Assembly: GCA_037176845.1 (NCBI GenBank)
Contig: JAYKXP010000132.1
Location: forward strand, 1-64,000
DNA: 64,000 nt
DNA from: Paramarasmius palmivorus
Lineage: Eukaryota; Basidiomycota; Agaricomycetes; Agaricales; Marasmiaceae
Reading direction: 5' to 3'
Numbering within the stretch: the first letter of the stretch is position 1; the number at the start of each line of letters is the position of its first letter. The position numbers and the translations under genes are program-made. The notes below the pieces were generated by a model that worked only from the letters and a program-made list of their open reading frames with translations, was not told the DNA's origin and made no database searches. Below, piece by piece: positions 45,819 to 57,623 of this stretch.

Positions 45819-47661
45819 TTACTGGAGCAGGTATTGTGAAATCTCCTTCTCCTCGGCCAGCTCATCCTCCGTTTCAGTCATATCCGCTTCTATGTACGGA
45901 ACTAAGAACATGTTGATTGAAGCTTTATGAGAAGAAACACCTCACCATGAACCTCGGAAGTCCATGCATTTATTCGCTCGGGTGTACTCAACGCCTCATA
46001 GCCCTCTTCTATACTCGTTAAGATGAACGCGAACAAGAAAGGGCTTGAACTGGAGCATCATACCTGCTAGCATCCACCCGGGAGACGCAGGTGTGGCGTC
46101 TCCCAAAACTGAACCAACTTCCACGGGCCTTTTTACCCTCTTGCCCATGCCGTCAGATAGTCTCTTACGCTTGTTTGGCTGTACACCCCAAAGATCTCCG
46201 ATTGAAAGGCGACGAGGAGATTGTATTGCAGGTTTCAAAGAGGAACTTTCCAACGTATGCCTACGCTTCTCTTGTTCTTTGCCTTTGAGCTTACGTTTTG
46301 TTCTGTAGTCCGAAACGAGTCTGTCAAAGACATGTTGGTGCTTTGTGTAACGCGTTCGCCAAGCTTGGGCGGTATGCCTTCCCGCTGCCTAAAATATAAC
46401 GATCAGGGGAAAACACAACTGGATGATTAGATGGGTACCGGGATAGTCTGGACCAGCTCTTGGTACAAGCTTTCGGCCTTTCTATTTGCAACTCGCTTCT
46501 TCGATATAAATTTGAGTAATACCAGGTCGTCATGTGGTGTAAATATGCCATATCTGGGGATCTGGTGTATCACTTCATTGAAATACTCAGTATCTGAGTC
46601 TACGGGCTCTGGCATGACCTCCGAGCGAGTGACTGATATGGTCGGATCAGAGTTACCGAAGCCAATTTGCGACGAGGAAGCGTGTTGGCCCTCGATATCT
46701 GTAAATGACCCAAAGCCCACTGAAGGTGATACTGGGACGGATGGGATATGTGTATCGAATTCGTCCTCGGTGGTGTGCTGCGAATCTGTCGCAGCTTGAT
46801 TACGTTTCACCTGAAGGATGCAATGTCAAGACACTTTCCTTAGAAAACGAGCTGATTACCTTCCGAGCCTCGGTTTGTTTGATTCGATTATCTTCCTGAA
46901 CAGCATCAACAAATGCCAGAACCCGCGATGGAATCGAGTCGTCACTCTCTGCCCCAAGGTCATTGGTTGGCTCCCTAGGCAGGGGTTCGGACACGATTCC
47001 ATGCAAGGTTTGATAGTCCTTTATCGCTATATCAAAAGCTTCCTTGTTCCGTTTATAGTAGTCACGCCAGCCTGCGGAGGTTCTAGTCAAACCCCACGGG
47101 GCGTCACCCGTCCTCTGAAGGTGTGTAAGATTCGTTGACATCTACATCGAATGTAAACACCTACGTTCTCTGCTAGGGCTTTATAGACAGCAGTACCCCG
47201 CCGTCTTGCGCTTTCGCCTGTATGTTTAGCCAGATATTCTACCAGATTCTGGCTATCTTCAGCAGTATACGGCACACGCGATTTCAAGGTCGGCTGGACA
47301 AAGTCTGGCCCAAGGATTTGAGCAATTCTGCGATCGTAGTACTCTGCGTATGCAATGTACCGCGATTTCCACTGACTCCAAGTTTGATGCGTTGAGTGCT
47401 GCATACAAAAAGCGTTTTTTCAAGACAATTGATCAGTATTCAAAACACTCACAGCGACAATGAATGATAACAGAAGACCAAGGAATAACTACGATTACAA
47501 TCCAAGGGAAAAAATGAAATGTTACTCACCTCCTCTACTAGACGCTTGTAAACATTTGTTCCCTTCCTCCCTGAGACCGCTGGGTTATTTTTCGCAATAA
47601 ATGCGATGAGGAGTTCGTCGTCCTCCTTCGAGAACCGGGGAGTGGGGTTAGGTTGAGACAT
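45819..47661 (-). CDS. Protein with three RAP1-type Myb repeats
   Basis: RAP1/TRF-type Myb domains bind telomeric or related DNA, or occur in shelterin-like proteins. Seven exons are 47661-47530, 47398-47165, 47114-46860, 46810-46439, 46388-46064, 46008-45946 and 45889-45819, giving 483 aa with no break. Repeat 1 (about residues 8-70) has PRFSKEDDELLIAFIAKNNP and TWSQWKSRYIAYAEYYDRRI. Repeat 2 (about 87-158) has VPYTAEDSQNLVEYLAKH, RRRGTAVYKALAEN and AGWRDYYKRNKEAFDIAI. Repeat 3 (about 294-360) has YGIFTPHDDLVLLKFISKK and TAQAWRTRYTKHQHVFDRLV. Each shows the pattern of an ED/HD-containing first helix, a GR..Y.LV second helix and a W..RY..N...FD third helix. Basic nuclear-signal-like stretches follow (KRKLKGKEQEKRR, NKRKRLSDGMGKRVKR). 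Intron 1 (131 nt) is long for this locus and might hide a mini-exon. No BRCT domain is seen. Confidence 0.75.
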
Positions 47662-49333
47662 CAGGCTACGTCCACTCCTATAGCTGTTAAATTACGAAAA
47701 AAAGGAATGATACACAGTAACACCTGTAAACGATGCCAGATAGAAGAGGGAAGGAGATTCTAGCAAGCCACTGCTCGCCAATGTTGGTGGTCGGGAGGAA
47801 AGAGCTGATCTGATGACGTGAGAATTTTTCCCTGGCAAACCCGGACGTCGTTCGTTCTGCCTTTGTTTGGTGATACTAACCCCATCTACCTAGCTCTCTT
47901 CCATCATCGATCAAAGACCTTTGCTGAAGGGGAACATTGGTAACTGATTGCTTTATTTTTCACTGCATGTCGCTGAAAGCAGTTTTAGGGTCTCGGTTGG
48001 GTCTTGACCGTCGGTTTCAACTTTGGGCCGATACAACCGCAAAGGTACACCTCGTTTGACCCTAACCAACCTAGAGCTTTCAAAAACACGAAATAACGAC
48101 AGATCTTACTCTCTGAAGCTGTGAGAGTTTCGCAGGACTTAGATGGGGGTGGTATGCTAGACGTTCCTTGGACAACCAAGGTGTGTTATCCTTTGCGTCT
48201 TCTTTTGTTTCATGGTATGAAATGATCTACAGGCCAGGACCATGTCTATTTGCGCGACAAATCCAGTTCACCTGTGCTCCCAATGTGCTCCATGACCGAA
48301 CGATGAACAAGAGACCAGAACAGATTTCATCCCTTCATTCCTTCATTTAGTCGATTCGGCCCTAGTGCTTCGTACCTCCTGCCAGATTCCGTGCAATGCA
48401 TATATCTCGACATGAACGGCGCATATTTCTCTATTTACAAAGTCATTCTACTTAGGTTTGACCAACGTGGAGGAACGATCGATATGTCGCCCATGTTTCA
48501 CATCACTCACAAGGACCTCCCGCGCCGATCCGAACCCCTTGATGACAACAAATTGAAGCACTGCATTCCTAGTGATTTTATGTCAGAATCTACCCATTTG
48601 ACATCAATTTGTGGCCGAAATCTATGAGCCTGATCGGTAGAAATTGTATGCAGATAAGCGGAAACGGCCAGTATTGGGTAAATCATGAGGTGGACTTAGG
48701 TGACCTTCTCGCTTCGATTCTGGATTCTGTGAAGGTCATGTATACAGTATAGCTTGTGCCTATCCTCCACGCTGTTCTGTCGACATTGGCAACTGTGATA
48801 TCACAGCACACAATTCAAATACATTGTTCACGTCTACGTAATCTCGACGAGAGAACGGCCAGAAGCGAGTTGTCCAAAATAGAGAACTAGGACAAGGAAA
48901 GGCCTATATTCGGAAGTGTCGACTACATTTGAGCCACAGGAATGTACGGTGGCATGCCTCATGTCGGAAAACGTTGGTACTCCTCGCGTTGGCTGGTGCA
49001 CAGATCAGTGTACTCACACATATCTCCAGCTCCCTATTTTCTACTCTAACACCAACTCCGTCCTTACCCATACCACTGGCTATTCTCCTCTCAAACTGAG
49101 CCTCTCCAGACTCAACCTTCAATCCGAAGATACAAAGAAAGTCGAGAACAACACATTCTCCGGCTTCACGAATCCACCTGAGGCAAACGCTCCTGTCTCA
49201 TCGTAGACCTTCCTTGAGACCCGGAGACGACGAAATCCTTGTCCCACTGATCATAGGCCACTCTTCATGAGTATATAAGCCTCGATGTTTGATGTATTCC
49301 ATGGTTGACTCTTGACTAATATCTATATCTATT
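47662..49333. other. Spacer, no gene recognised
   Basis: About 1.7 kb between divergent genes. Frames of 60-96 codons occur on both strands without motifs. The right end carries a TATA box for the 49334 fragment. Confidence 0.45.
49272..49278 (+). promoter_or_regulatory. TATA box upstream of the BUD6 fragment
   Basis: TATATAA lies 56 bp upstream of the ATG at 49334. Its presence suggests the fragment was copied with, or gained, a core promoter. Confidence 0.4.
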
Positions 49334-50437
49334 ATGTCTTCGTTTCAGCATCCATTTGAAGAGAGTCCAAGACCACCTCCGAGTACGTCGTGTGAGAAAT
49401 GACCCGCTTGACTCCTGCGATACTGTGCAAAGTAGCTCGAGTGTGGCTGTTGGTTGAGCTTTCGTGTCCGAGTCAGTGCACACGAAACGCTTAAACAATC
49501 CCGGGATTTTTCGGAACGATTCCTGTTGCAACTAGAGATATTCACGTCCGGAAAGTGAATAAAGCGCTGGTTGAGCGCGGGATGATGGATGTTTCGGGTC
49601 AAGCCGCGAAAATTTCCCACATCTCAAAACCAGTCTTCCTTTCTCACAGTTCAAGTATCATCCTCAAAGCAACCTTTCTTATTCTTGGGATGACTGTCAA
49701 TTCGTCTTTCATCGAAGAAACAAGCCACAGCTCCCGTTGCTCCCATGTCCTTCGATCCCCTTTCTATCCAAGCCTATAATTCGCCGACATGAAGGCACAC
49801 GGCTGGACAGTGAGGGGCTTTGGCGGATGCAAAGTTGTCCGGTCGAGACGGAAGAGAGCGGCAGAGTCTTCCAGTGTCGCAAGGGGTCGATTGTTTTATC
49901 TTTTTCCTCTCACCCTTCACTATGCAAAAAACGACCCAGAAGACATTGGTTGGACCAGAGGCTATAGCAGAGGACTTACAGCGAAGGGTGCGCACTACAA
50001 TCAGTCTTTATAACTGGAGCCTTCTAATCTTCATTGATAGGCCATAGAGTCCTCAGTTACCCTCTTCCTTGTATCAATAAAACAACTCCTGCAAGCCTTA
50101 ACCGAATGGTCGCATAGGAAAGTCGACGAAAGCCATGTCAGCGATGTCTATGTCGAATCAATCAACCACTTTCATGCATCTGTGATGGCTTTTGCGGTAC
50201 TCGACATTGATACCAGGTATGTCATCGATCTTGTTTGCACCCACGGTTGGAGCTAACTTCCCTTTCAGTGACCTCGAATCAGTACCTGACGATCTTCGCA
50301 ACGTTTTGGAAGAATGTCTCTCGGAAAATCCGAGTGTTCCGGCGCTGATGCTCTATTTACCAACGGTGAAAGGCATCATCACAAACGTATTGGAGCTTCT
50401 CCGTAGAAAACAGAAACTATACCGACGGCGTCGATGA
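49334..50437 (+). pseudogene. BUD6: Truncated BUD6/AIP3 fragment
   Basis: BUD6 (AIP3) is a polarisome protein that binds actin and activates formins; fungal versions are long coiled-coil proteins. Here only an N-terminal piece survives. The clearest exons are 50041-50216 (AIESSVTLFLVSIKQLLQAL, TEWSHRKVDESHVSDVYV) and 50269-50437 (DLESVPDDLRNVLEECLSEN, LYLPTVKGIITNVLELLRR). They fit the AIP3 N-terminal pattern of TKQLLxxLTxWS, VSDVYV, SDLxxVPxxLRxVLE and YLPxIRxII. The fragment ends KQKLYRRRR and stop, far before the coiled coil and the core. An upstream exon (from 49536) has HVRKVNKALVERGMMD, joined to MSSFQHPFEESPRPPP at the start by a donor at 49390. Exons between 49600 and 49990 are unclear, and frame breaks may exist there. 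Confidence 0.68.
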
Positions 50438-50810
50438 ATTTTGTATACCAATTCCTATCACGTAGCTTTCCGAACCTTCGGACACACTTGACTTGTACAG
50501 CTCATTGGAATATTGTACAGCTTTCAAATGGACACTTTACTGGGTACACTAGCGTATTTCAAGAATGGATACCTTTCATGCTCCGAAACACCCATTCTTG
50601 GTACCTTGGCGCGCAGAGAGTTGTCCAATGTCCTAAACAAAAATAGCCTTGTAAGCGCATCAAGTAACATGAAGGCGAAGAATGTACCTGGAGGTGACCC
50701 GGTTGGCGCTACTCGTGTACTAACAGGAATTGCCCAAGAGGTGATATTCAAACCATCGCCATGGAGGAAGATATAAGGGACGAACCTGCAAGGGGCGCCC
50801 TAGAGTCGAT

Positions 50811-53800
50811 TCACGGACGTTGTCCAATAGCCTGAACGAGAGTGAGATCGAACATTCCACAAACGTAATTCCCTGATAGAGGTGTACCTGCAGGCGGTGT
50901 TCCAGAGGATGAACGGCTTACAGATGTTGACCAGAACCCTAAGATAAAGTTAATTGGTGCCTGTTTATGTGAAACGTGTGGAATAACATACCGGCGAATG
51001 GCGTTGTCAACAGCGTTCTCGACGTTTGAGAGTTCGCAGGGGTATCCCAATATCCTGAATTAGGTCCCATAAACAAGCATGTTGGAGCGGCACAATGAGG
51101 AATCTCACCTGGGGGCGGGGTTTGGGAAGTTAAACTCGAAGGGATTGACCGGTAACCTATTCAGAGTCGGACCCTCGCGCAAGGGACGGAAAGAAGCGAA
51201 AAACATACTCGGAGGCGGCGTTCTGAATGTGCCAGGGGAAGATGTCCAGCAACCTGCCAAACTCGATCATGCAGCGAAGACCTGATGATTAGGGAAATAA
51301 CATACTGCTAGGTGTCTGAGGTACGAAATCTCTCCGTGCCCAAGATGGTATTCGCGGGAGGAACATCGAATAAGCCATGTCGCGGATTTCAATGGACGGG
51401 GTATGCACAAAGGAACCAATATCCGCTGTCGACGAAAGATTCTCCCAGTGCCACGGTAGGCTCCCAAACCGATGCTTGCTTGTAATCGAGGACAGTGAAT
51501 TGGTTGCAGTGTAATCTGTGGTACGCTCAGCGCGCTATTCGGGTAGAACAGCAAAGCTCAGAACAGACCTGGGTATGCGAGTAGCTCGGACTTGTTCTCA
51601 GGGGGTGGTGCAGGTTCTAAGTATGGCAAGGTATAATTCAAGTTATATGAGCAGCAATAGGATAACGCGTACGGGACAGTGAAGCAGGATGGGATTCGCT
51701 CAGAGCACTTGGGAGAGGCGCAGATTCTACGAACGCGAAGATGTCAGTATTTACTATGCAACGAGGTTGCCAAACACTGACCGGCCGAATGTACATCAGC
51801 TTCTGAATTCGGATGATCAACAATTTCACTATCAGGTGGACTCGAGGGCACTTCTATACGGCCGTCCGCGAATCGCGTCTCCCGCCCTTCACGTGGAGCT
51901 ATTTGCGAGTCAGCACATTGAACATAATAAAAGTAACTCAGTCCGTGCCTCTACTTCGGATAGCCGACCTGCAAGGCCGAGCGATACGGAGGTTCGGACG
52001 AGTATCTGAGAGGCAAGTCAGTATGTACCCAATATTGCCCGATTACACATACTTACGTATTGTTGGCGCACCGGTGATCGGTGCAACGAGTGGTACATCC
52101 TTTGTAGGTGGACTATGGCCATTTCCACGAGACCAGTGACCCGGAGGCATTATCACCGACGCTCCACTCATAGTTTTCGGAAACGGTAGCTTTCGTGTCT
52201 GCGCTCGAGTTGCCTCTACCTCATCCAATCCCAGTGCTGAACGGTATGGGGTAGAACCAGCCGGGCCAGGCAGACTGAGACTAAGGTCAGCGCATGGTGT
52301 CGATTCTTCTAGGGATGCCGTATTGCCAGGAGAAGTACTGGGCTCTTCGTCTAACCCCAAAACACGTCGCCACGGCGTGGCACCCGGAGATAACCCCGGT
52401 TGGCTTGCGGTAGGCGGTGTCGTTCCGGCAGGACCGAAATTGAGGAGAGTAAACTCTGAGGAAAGTGTATCGGGGATGGTCGGTTCAGGTTCATGAGTAG
52501 TTGCTGGTGCAGACGAATCGGCGGGTTCCAGTGGGTTCGTGACGACAGATGGTGTGAACGTGAGCGTGAATTCTTCTCCAGCATCGCGGAATACTAGCCA
52601 ACGGCCGTAATGAGATTCGGGCCGGTTGGGTGAAAGTAGTAAAGCGCACCTTCATATGCATGAACAGCCAAATCGGATAATGTTTGGCGAACGAACCGAA
52701 AGAGTCGTGTACGGCTGTCTGGGTAGGCACCAACAAGACCTGGATCGTATTATTGATGCTTTGGATCGTGTCGTGAAACACCATCGGTAGCTTACTTTGA
52801 TATTGCTGGAGTACCGAGGTACCAGATTCTGTACGACTTTCCTGCGGTACTATAGGCAAGGTGTCAGCGATCCTTATTACTTGCACACAGTAATAGACAG
52901 TAATGCTACCCCACATTTTCGAACGAAGGTATGTGCTGATTCCATCAGAGGATCCAGGTACGTTGCTAGGTCTCCATTTGTCCATTGCTCATCTAGACAG
53001 CAAGGTATTAGTATCAATTGCCTACAGGGAAACATCTTCATACCAAACAGTCCGAGATATATGAACCGTTCGCGGTGCAATAGAAAGCACCGGGCTAGGT
53101 CTACGAGGGTGCAGTTTCTGGATTGCTTAGCATCCTGAGATGGCGCTTGGTGATGTTGTAGTGCCTCATACAGATCTGGATCGTGCTGGCCTGGGGTTTG
53201 CATCCCGGTTATCAACGGTTCGAGGGTAGAAAACGCTAGGCTTACCATTTCTTAAGATATCTATTCTTCGTGGCAATGGATTCCTTGTCCATGATGGAGT
53301 ATCTTGAAGTGTAGCTGAGATTGCCGGTGATGTACATAAGGCACCATAGGAATCAAAGAGAAACGTACTGGAAGAAGCTATTGGCGGAAAAGAAAGGTTT
53401 TCTGGAGGATCCTGCGAAGATTGGTCTATCCATGAATCAGATATCTCGTGTACGTCTGCTTCTCCTTCTAGTGAAATGTCTGCGTCGAGATCGGTGACTG
53501 TTGGGGGTGAGAAGACGCATCACCGGACATGTCAGAAACAGACCTTTTGCACCCCAGCGACGACTGAACGCTGGGGACACGTGGGTTCGAAATCGCCGAA
53601 ACAAATGATCAAGAGAGGAGAAGGAAGTGTATACGTCAAGGAACTGCGAATATTGAGATAGTGTCTTGCGCGATATCGGTTTGGAGAACGGCTTTGCTAG
53701 CAATGGTTCAGGTGACGAAAGTGGCGAAAACAAGGCTACATACCACAATCGTGGCATTTATCAATTATCTGCCGTGCACTTTCATACGTGAGATAATGGT

Positions 53801-54345
53801 TTGGGTCTGCTCGGAGATTGAGCGAGGCCGACAGGTTGAGCACGATGGAGAACATACCGTGGAGACATAAATCATATTCTTTCGCGAAATGTTGATAGGT
53901 ATCGATGAAGCTTTCGACAAAGTGGACGTCACGATTGTTGTGTTCTACGTATCTCGATAAGCTGGAGAGTATGGTGAAGAAGATTGCCGACAGACTAGAC
54001 TCGAAGTTATGCGCATAAGCGAAAAAAAGAAACAACGTGTCTAGAAGAACTGATTCGTGTACTTCTTTCCATTTAGAAGGCGAGTTATCTGAATACCGGT
54101 CAGCAAGTCATCAAAACATCATGGTCTCAACACGCACCTTCATACATAGACCATTTGTCCCTCCAGTCTTGAGCTCTCGCCCGAATCGAAGAAGCTAAAG
54201 ATTTGAAGGTGAGATATAAGTCTAGGAAGATGGGAAGGTGTAAGCACAAGATTCTGGGCTAGCTCCTCAAAGCTCTTTACTTACCTGGTTTCCTATTTCC
54301 CATTCTACAAGATCGAAAAGATCGGAAAGGTTTTTTGTGGTCCAT
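50811..54345 (-). CDS. Large paralog B of the 41515 gene
   Basis: Function unknown. This multi-exon minus-strand gene matches copy A exon by exon. Matching exons are DLYLTFKSLASSIRARAQDW (about 54150-54220), DTLFLFFAYAHN, FAKEYDLCLHG, DPNHYLTYESARQIIDKC and KPISRKTLSQYSQFLDVYT (about 53640-53700). LVDLARCFLLHRERFIYLGL (about 53050-53110) and GDLATYLDPLMESAHTFV (about 52930-52980) follow. In this half B has no frame break where A has two. Downstream, short proline- and threonine-rich exons follow (SGATPWRR-like, PSPGTPP-like, SSSGTPPAGTPLSG near 50900), to a tentative stop at 50811-50813. No DUF6699 segment was found. Instead the BUD6 fragment lies immediately beyond, tail to tail. The start at 54345 and the exon chain between 52000 and 50811 are uncertain. 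Confidence 0.5.
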
Positions 54346-54659
54346 TCTGAATGATGTTCCGGTCCTTTTGTAGAACGATGTTTCCGAGTAATATTGCTAG
54401 AACAATAGCATGGGCCATGGTAACCAGCAACAAAATAATATAAGGTTATGAGCGTTGGCAACGACGAAGAAAAAAAAACTACTGGACCCACATGACCAAG
54501 AAGGGCAAATATCTCCCACGAGCCGTCACGAGACGCACAACCCGAAGTAAATGACATCAATTGTACCCAGCGCATCATGGGCCCTGGAAATTGGGAGAAG
54601 AGCTTGTGCTCCACGATGTTGCCCTCATCATCACTCTTTTTCTACAGCCAGCATCTTTA

Positions 54660-55265
54660 ATGACCTCTCCTCGTCCAGCTCAGGACTCATTCTTTGATTA
54701 TGAACCACAAAAGACCCAGGCTTCACGGTTACAGTCTTTCACCTCGGAATCTTCCGGACAGTATTCATCACCCGAAAACGAGGCCCCTTCGACACCATTG
54801 ACGGAGCACAGAAAACGAAGGAGGGGAGGCAGAGGAGGGGTGAGATACAAAAAGAGGGAGATGGAGAAGGAATTGGAGAAGATTGCGGCAGACCTGATGA
54901 GTCTAAGTGCAGACGACCTCGATTCTCCGCCTCCGGCTGTTCGTGGGATTGAAGATGCTCTAGGAATAGATATTGAAGGCGGGGAGGAGATCGACCAGCT
55001 ATATAAAGCACTTGATCAAGTTTACAACGCTTTGGAGAATGATGAGCTCGATTTCAATGCTAGTGGAATGGATACCATAGGGCGCGGGGCGGTTTTACCT
55101 CTGGTGAGGGAAGCGGTGGCGACAGAGATCCCGCCTGGTCCACCCACTAAACCAAAAACAAAGCGAAACAGCAAAACCCCGAAACTCAGACTAGATTTAA
55201 ATCTGGATGTAGTGGTCGAGCTGAAGGCAAGAGTTCGGGGAGAGATCACACTATCACTGTTGTGA
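54660..55265 (+). CDS. Hypothetical protein, single exon
   Basis: Function unknown; 201 aa. The ATG at 54660 is preferred over one at 54561 because the sequence between looks non-coding. The N-terminus (RPAQDSFFDYEPQKTQ) and a Ser/Pro-rich stretch are followed by a strongly basic RGGRGGVRYKKREMEKELEK helix. Next is an acidic region (SADDLDSPPP), a probable helix EEIDQLYKALDQVYNALEND, a PPGPPTKPKTKR linker and a closing LRLDLNLDVVVELKARVRG. That final amphipathic strand-like motif is one I associate with uncharacterised basidiomycete proteins. It overlaps no other gene and is divergent from copy B. Confidence 0.55.
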   Translation: MTSPRPAQDSFFDYEPQKTQASRLQSFTSESSGQYSSPENEAPSTPLTEHRKRRRGGRGGVRYKKREMEKELEKIAADLMSLSADDLDSPPPAVRGIEDALGIDIEGGEEIDQLYKALDQVYNALENDELDFNASGMDTIGRGAVLPLVREAVATEIPPGPPTKPKTKRNSKTPKLRLDLNLDVVVELKARVRGEITLSLL

Positions 55266-55754
55266 GTAATCGATTCCAAAACCTCTTTGGACCCCTTTCT
55301 CATTTTTGTCAGGCAATGAAACAGAAAGCCTCCCTACATAACGGTGCGCTCACAACTCACTGCCATAGTGATAATCTGACCCTGCGCATCAGGCTTAACG
55401 ACATGAATGGACTAATATACTCCTTACGGACATCGGACATTGTATCACAAACTGTGTAAAACATGCATTACCCCACAATCCTATACCCTCTGCATAACAC
55501 CCACGGGGGCGATGATCTGGGGCCACCAAAGAACCTTATTCGGGACGACGTCCTAAGAGCCAACGTATACTCAATGCCACAAGCCAAGGCTAGTACACAT
55601 GCTCAGACCATTGTCCTAGTTATCGATAGTGTGGCCCATCTTCTAGAAGATGCCACATATGCCACGACCATCCTAGATAGTTTAAATGAAGTCGGGCGCT
55701 GCTATATGGTTCGACACAAACAGTTCCCTCACCGTCAACGAGCATTCTGCCGAG

Positions 55755-56305
55755 ATGTCTGCTACCCGTCTTTACACCGAACAATCCACGATTTCTACTC
55801 CTCTTCCACCTGATCACTCTGATGATGACTCTACCCCATCCTCTCCGAGAAGTTTTACCTCAACTCTAGAGGTCGCAGACTCAGACTGTGTCACTTCGCC
55901 TGAGGGGTCTCTGAAAAACCGTCAGCTCGAGGCGAGTCATTTCCTTTACTTTAAATCCACTTTGGTGCTGAATGCTTGGTTTGACAGCCCGAAACACCTC
56001 TGACAGAGACATTCAACACCGCTCCCAGCTCCCCCGTTGAAACCGAGGTTGAAACCGAAGTCGAGCGAGAGAGAAAGAGCTTAAAATTGAACCGACTCGA
56101 TCTCGAGCCTTTTGGCGTATATAACGGAAGGCTGCGCGCACGCGAGATTCGGAAAGGTGATAGTTTTTTGTACATGAATATAGGCTCCGATGAAGCGGAG
56201 GCAGAAGACTCGGAAATCCTAACCCTTGCCGATGCCCTGACGAGGCTGAGGCCACGATCGCAATCACCACCTCCGACCATCAAGATCTTCGAACGTGAAG
56301 CCTGA
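55755..56305 (+). CDS. Hypothetical acidic protein with possible GC-AG intron
   Basis: Function unknown; 164 aa as modelled. Exon 1 (55755-55931) is Ser/Thr/Asp-rich (DHSDDDSTPSSPRSF). Exon 2 (55988-56305) has TETFNTAPSSPVETEVETEV, KLNRLDLEPFGVYNGRLRAR and REIRKGDSFLYMNIGSDEAE. The joining intron, 55932-55987 (56 nt), would be GC-AG with donor GAG|GCGAGT and acceptor TTGACAG. No GT donor in the right phase gives a longer product, although GTCGCA at about 55870 is an alternative. Exon 2 has no ATG near its start, which supports splicing. It follows the 54660 gene on the same strand. Confidence 0.45.
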
Positions 56306-57350
56306 GGATTAGGCGAAAGAACAGGAGGATGAATCACAGCTCGTAAGTGGAGTCCATGTTTATCGTATTTCAGGTCATGTTAATCTCTGCTTTTTGCAGA
56401 CACGTAGACGAGTGGCGTTTTTCGCTACGAAATATGGATGTGACCTCAGTGTATGCTTACGCCACCGGGGGTGTGATCTGTCGATCCGCCGCCGACCACG
56501 AACTTCGACAGGTCGACAGGTCGACGTATTATTTCGACATAGTATTCCAACGCTTTACCCGAGTCTAGTAATTATTGTATGCGCTATTATCCATTTATTT
56601 TTAAATCTATGGATGATGTATGGTATGCTTTTGTCAATTGTGTTTTTAGAGGGTTCAGAAGAATCGACACCTGGTCGTCACTGCTCACATGCCCAAGCGA
56701 CATCAAAGTTCAGGCTATGTACATGACGCATTCCAAGAGCGGTGCGGGCTAGAGGGTTATCATCACACCGAGTTGATAGGGTCTTCCTAGTCAGCGTGAA
56801 CCATGAGAAGGTGCAGATACTGTAATGGGAAAGTTGCTTCTTTTCGAAGGGCGAGCTGGAACTCCTTCAACATTTAAGCCCAAGCGAGTGGCTTGGTACG
56901 GTAACTTATCAAATGATGCACGCCCGAATTAAAGCGGATCGAATTTCAGAAATTAACGAGTCAAACAGACGCAGTGGTCCTCGCCAGCCACCATTCTTAA
57001 GCTGACGTAGACTTCTGAGGCCTAAGTTGAAGCTTGCAGAGCTTCCCGCTAATTTACTACGTTCGTTCCAAGTCTGGTGTTTCCAGAATGCTCTTGGTAA
57101 AAGGGGCAAGAACACAGGACACCACGTTGGATTGAAAAGGCTTTCCACACGATTTGGGAATTCCACCTCGGCAGAAGCGCTTCTAATGCCACCTCCCCAT
57201 TGCTTCCGTACTGCTCAAGAATTGAATAGACCACCATAGTAGGACAATGTACTTTGCATGAGGATACCTATCTACGAACTGATACGAACTGATAGGGTCA
57301 TGTAGTCAGTCAAGGAATGCACAGACATCCCCAAGTCGGTATACTGCCAC
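56306..57350. other. Spacer, no gene recognised
   Basis: Short frames on both strands without motifs. The 74-110 codon plus-strand frames at 56.35-56.73 kb overlap each other and are not supported. Confidence 0.4.
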
Positions 57351-57353
57351 TTA

Positions 57354-57623
57354 CATACAAGGACCAGTACCTGAAGGTCCCTCGATACTGTAGTTCACCG
57401 AAAGAACGCCACAGGTACATTCAAGTTCCTCGCGCGGTGGTATGAACATCGAAACCTTTCCCATAACCTCCACCAAGACCTTCAACGACTCGGTCGACGG
57501 GGTCGGAAATGTATTTTTGGGCCCGTGTAAGGCAATGTTTTTAGAATGCAACATCGTTTTCCAGATGCTCCCTTGCATGAGGTAGTCAAATTGAATCGAC
57601 ATTGTGTCTTCTTTGGTAGCCAT
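57354..57623 (-). CDS. Possible exon of an unknown gene
   Basis: An ATG-initiated minus-strand frame reads MATKEDTMSIQFDYLMQGSI and continues through ESLKVLVEVMGKVSMFIPP to a possible GTCCTT or GTATGT donor near 57360. Composition looks coding, but no downstream exon could be attached with confidence. It may be the first exon of a gene extending to about 57040. Confidence 0.25.
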
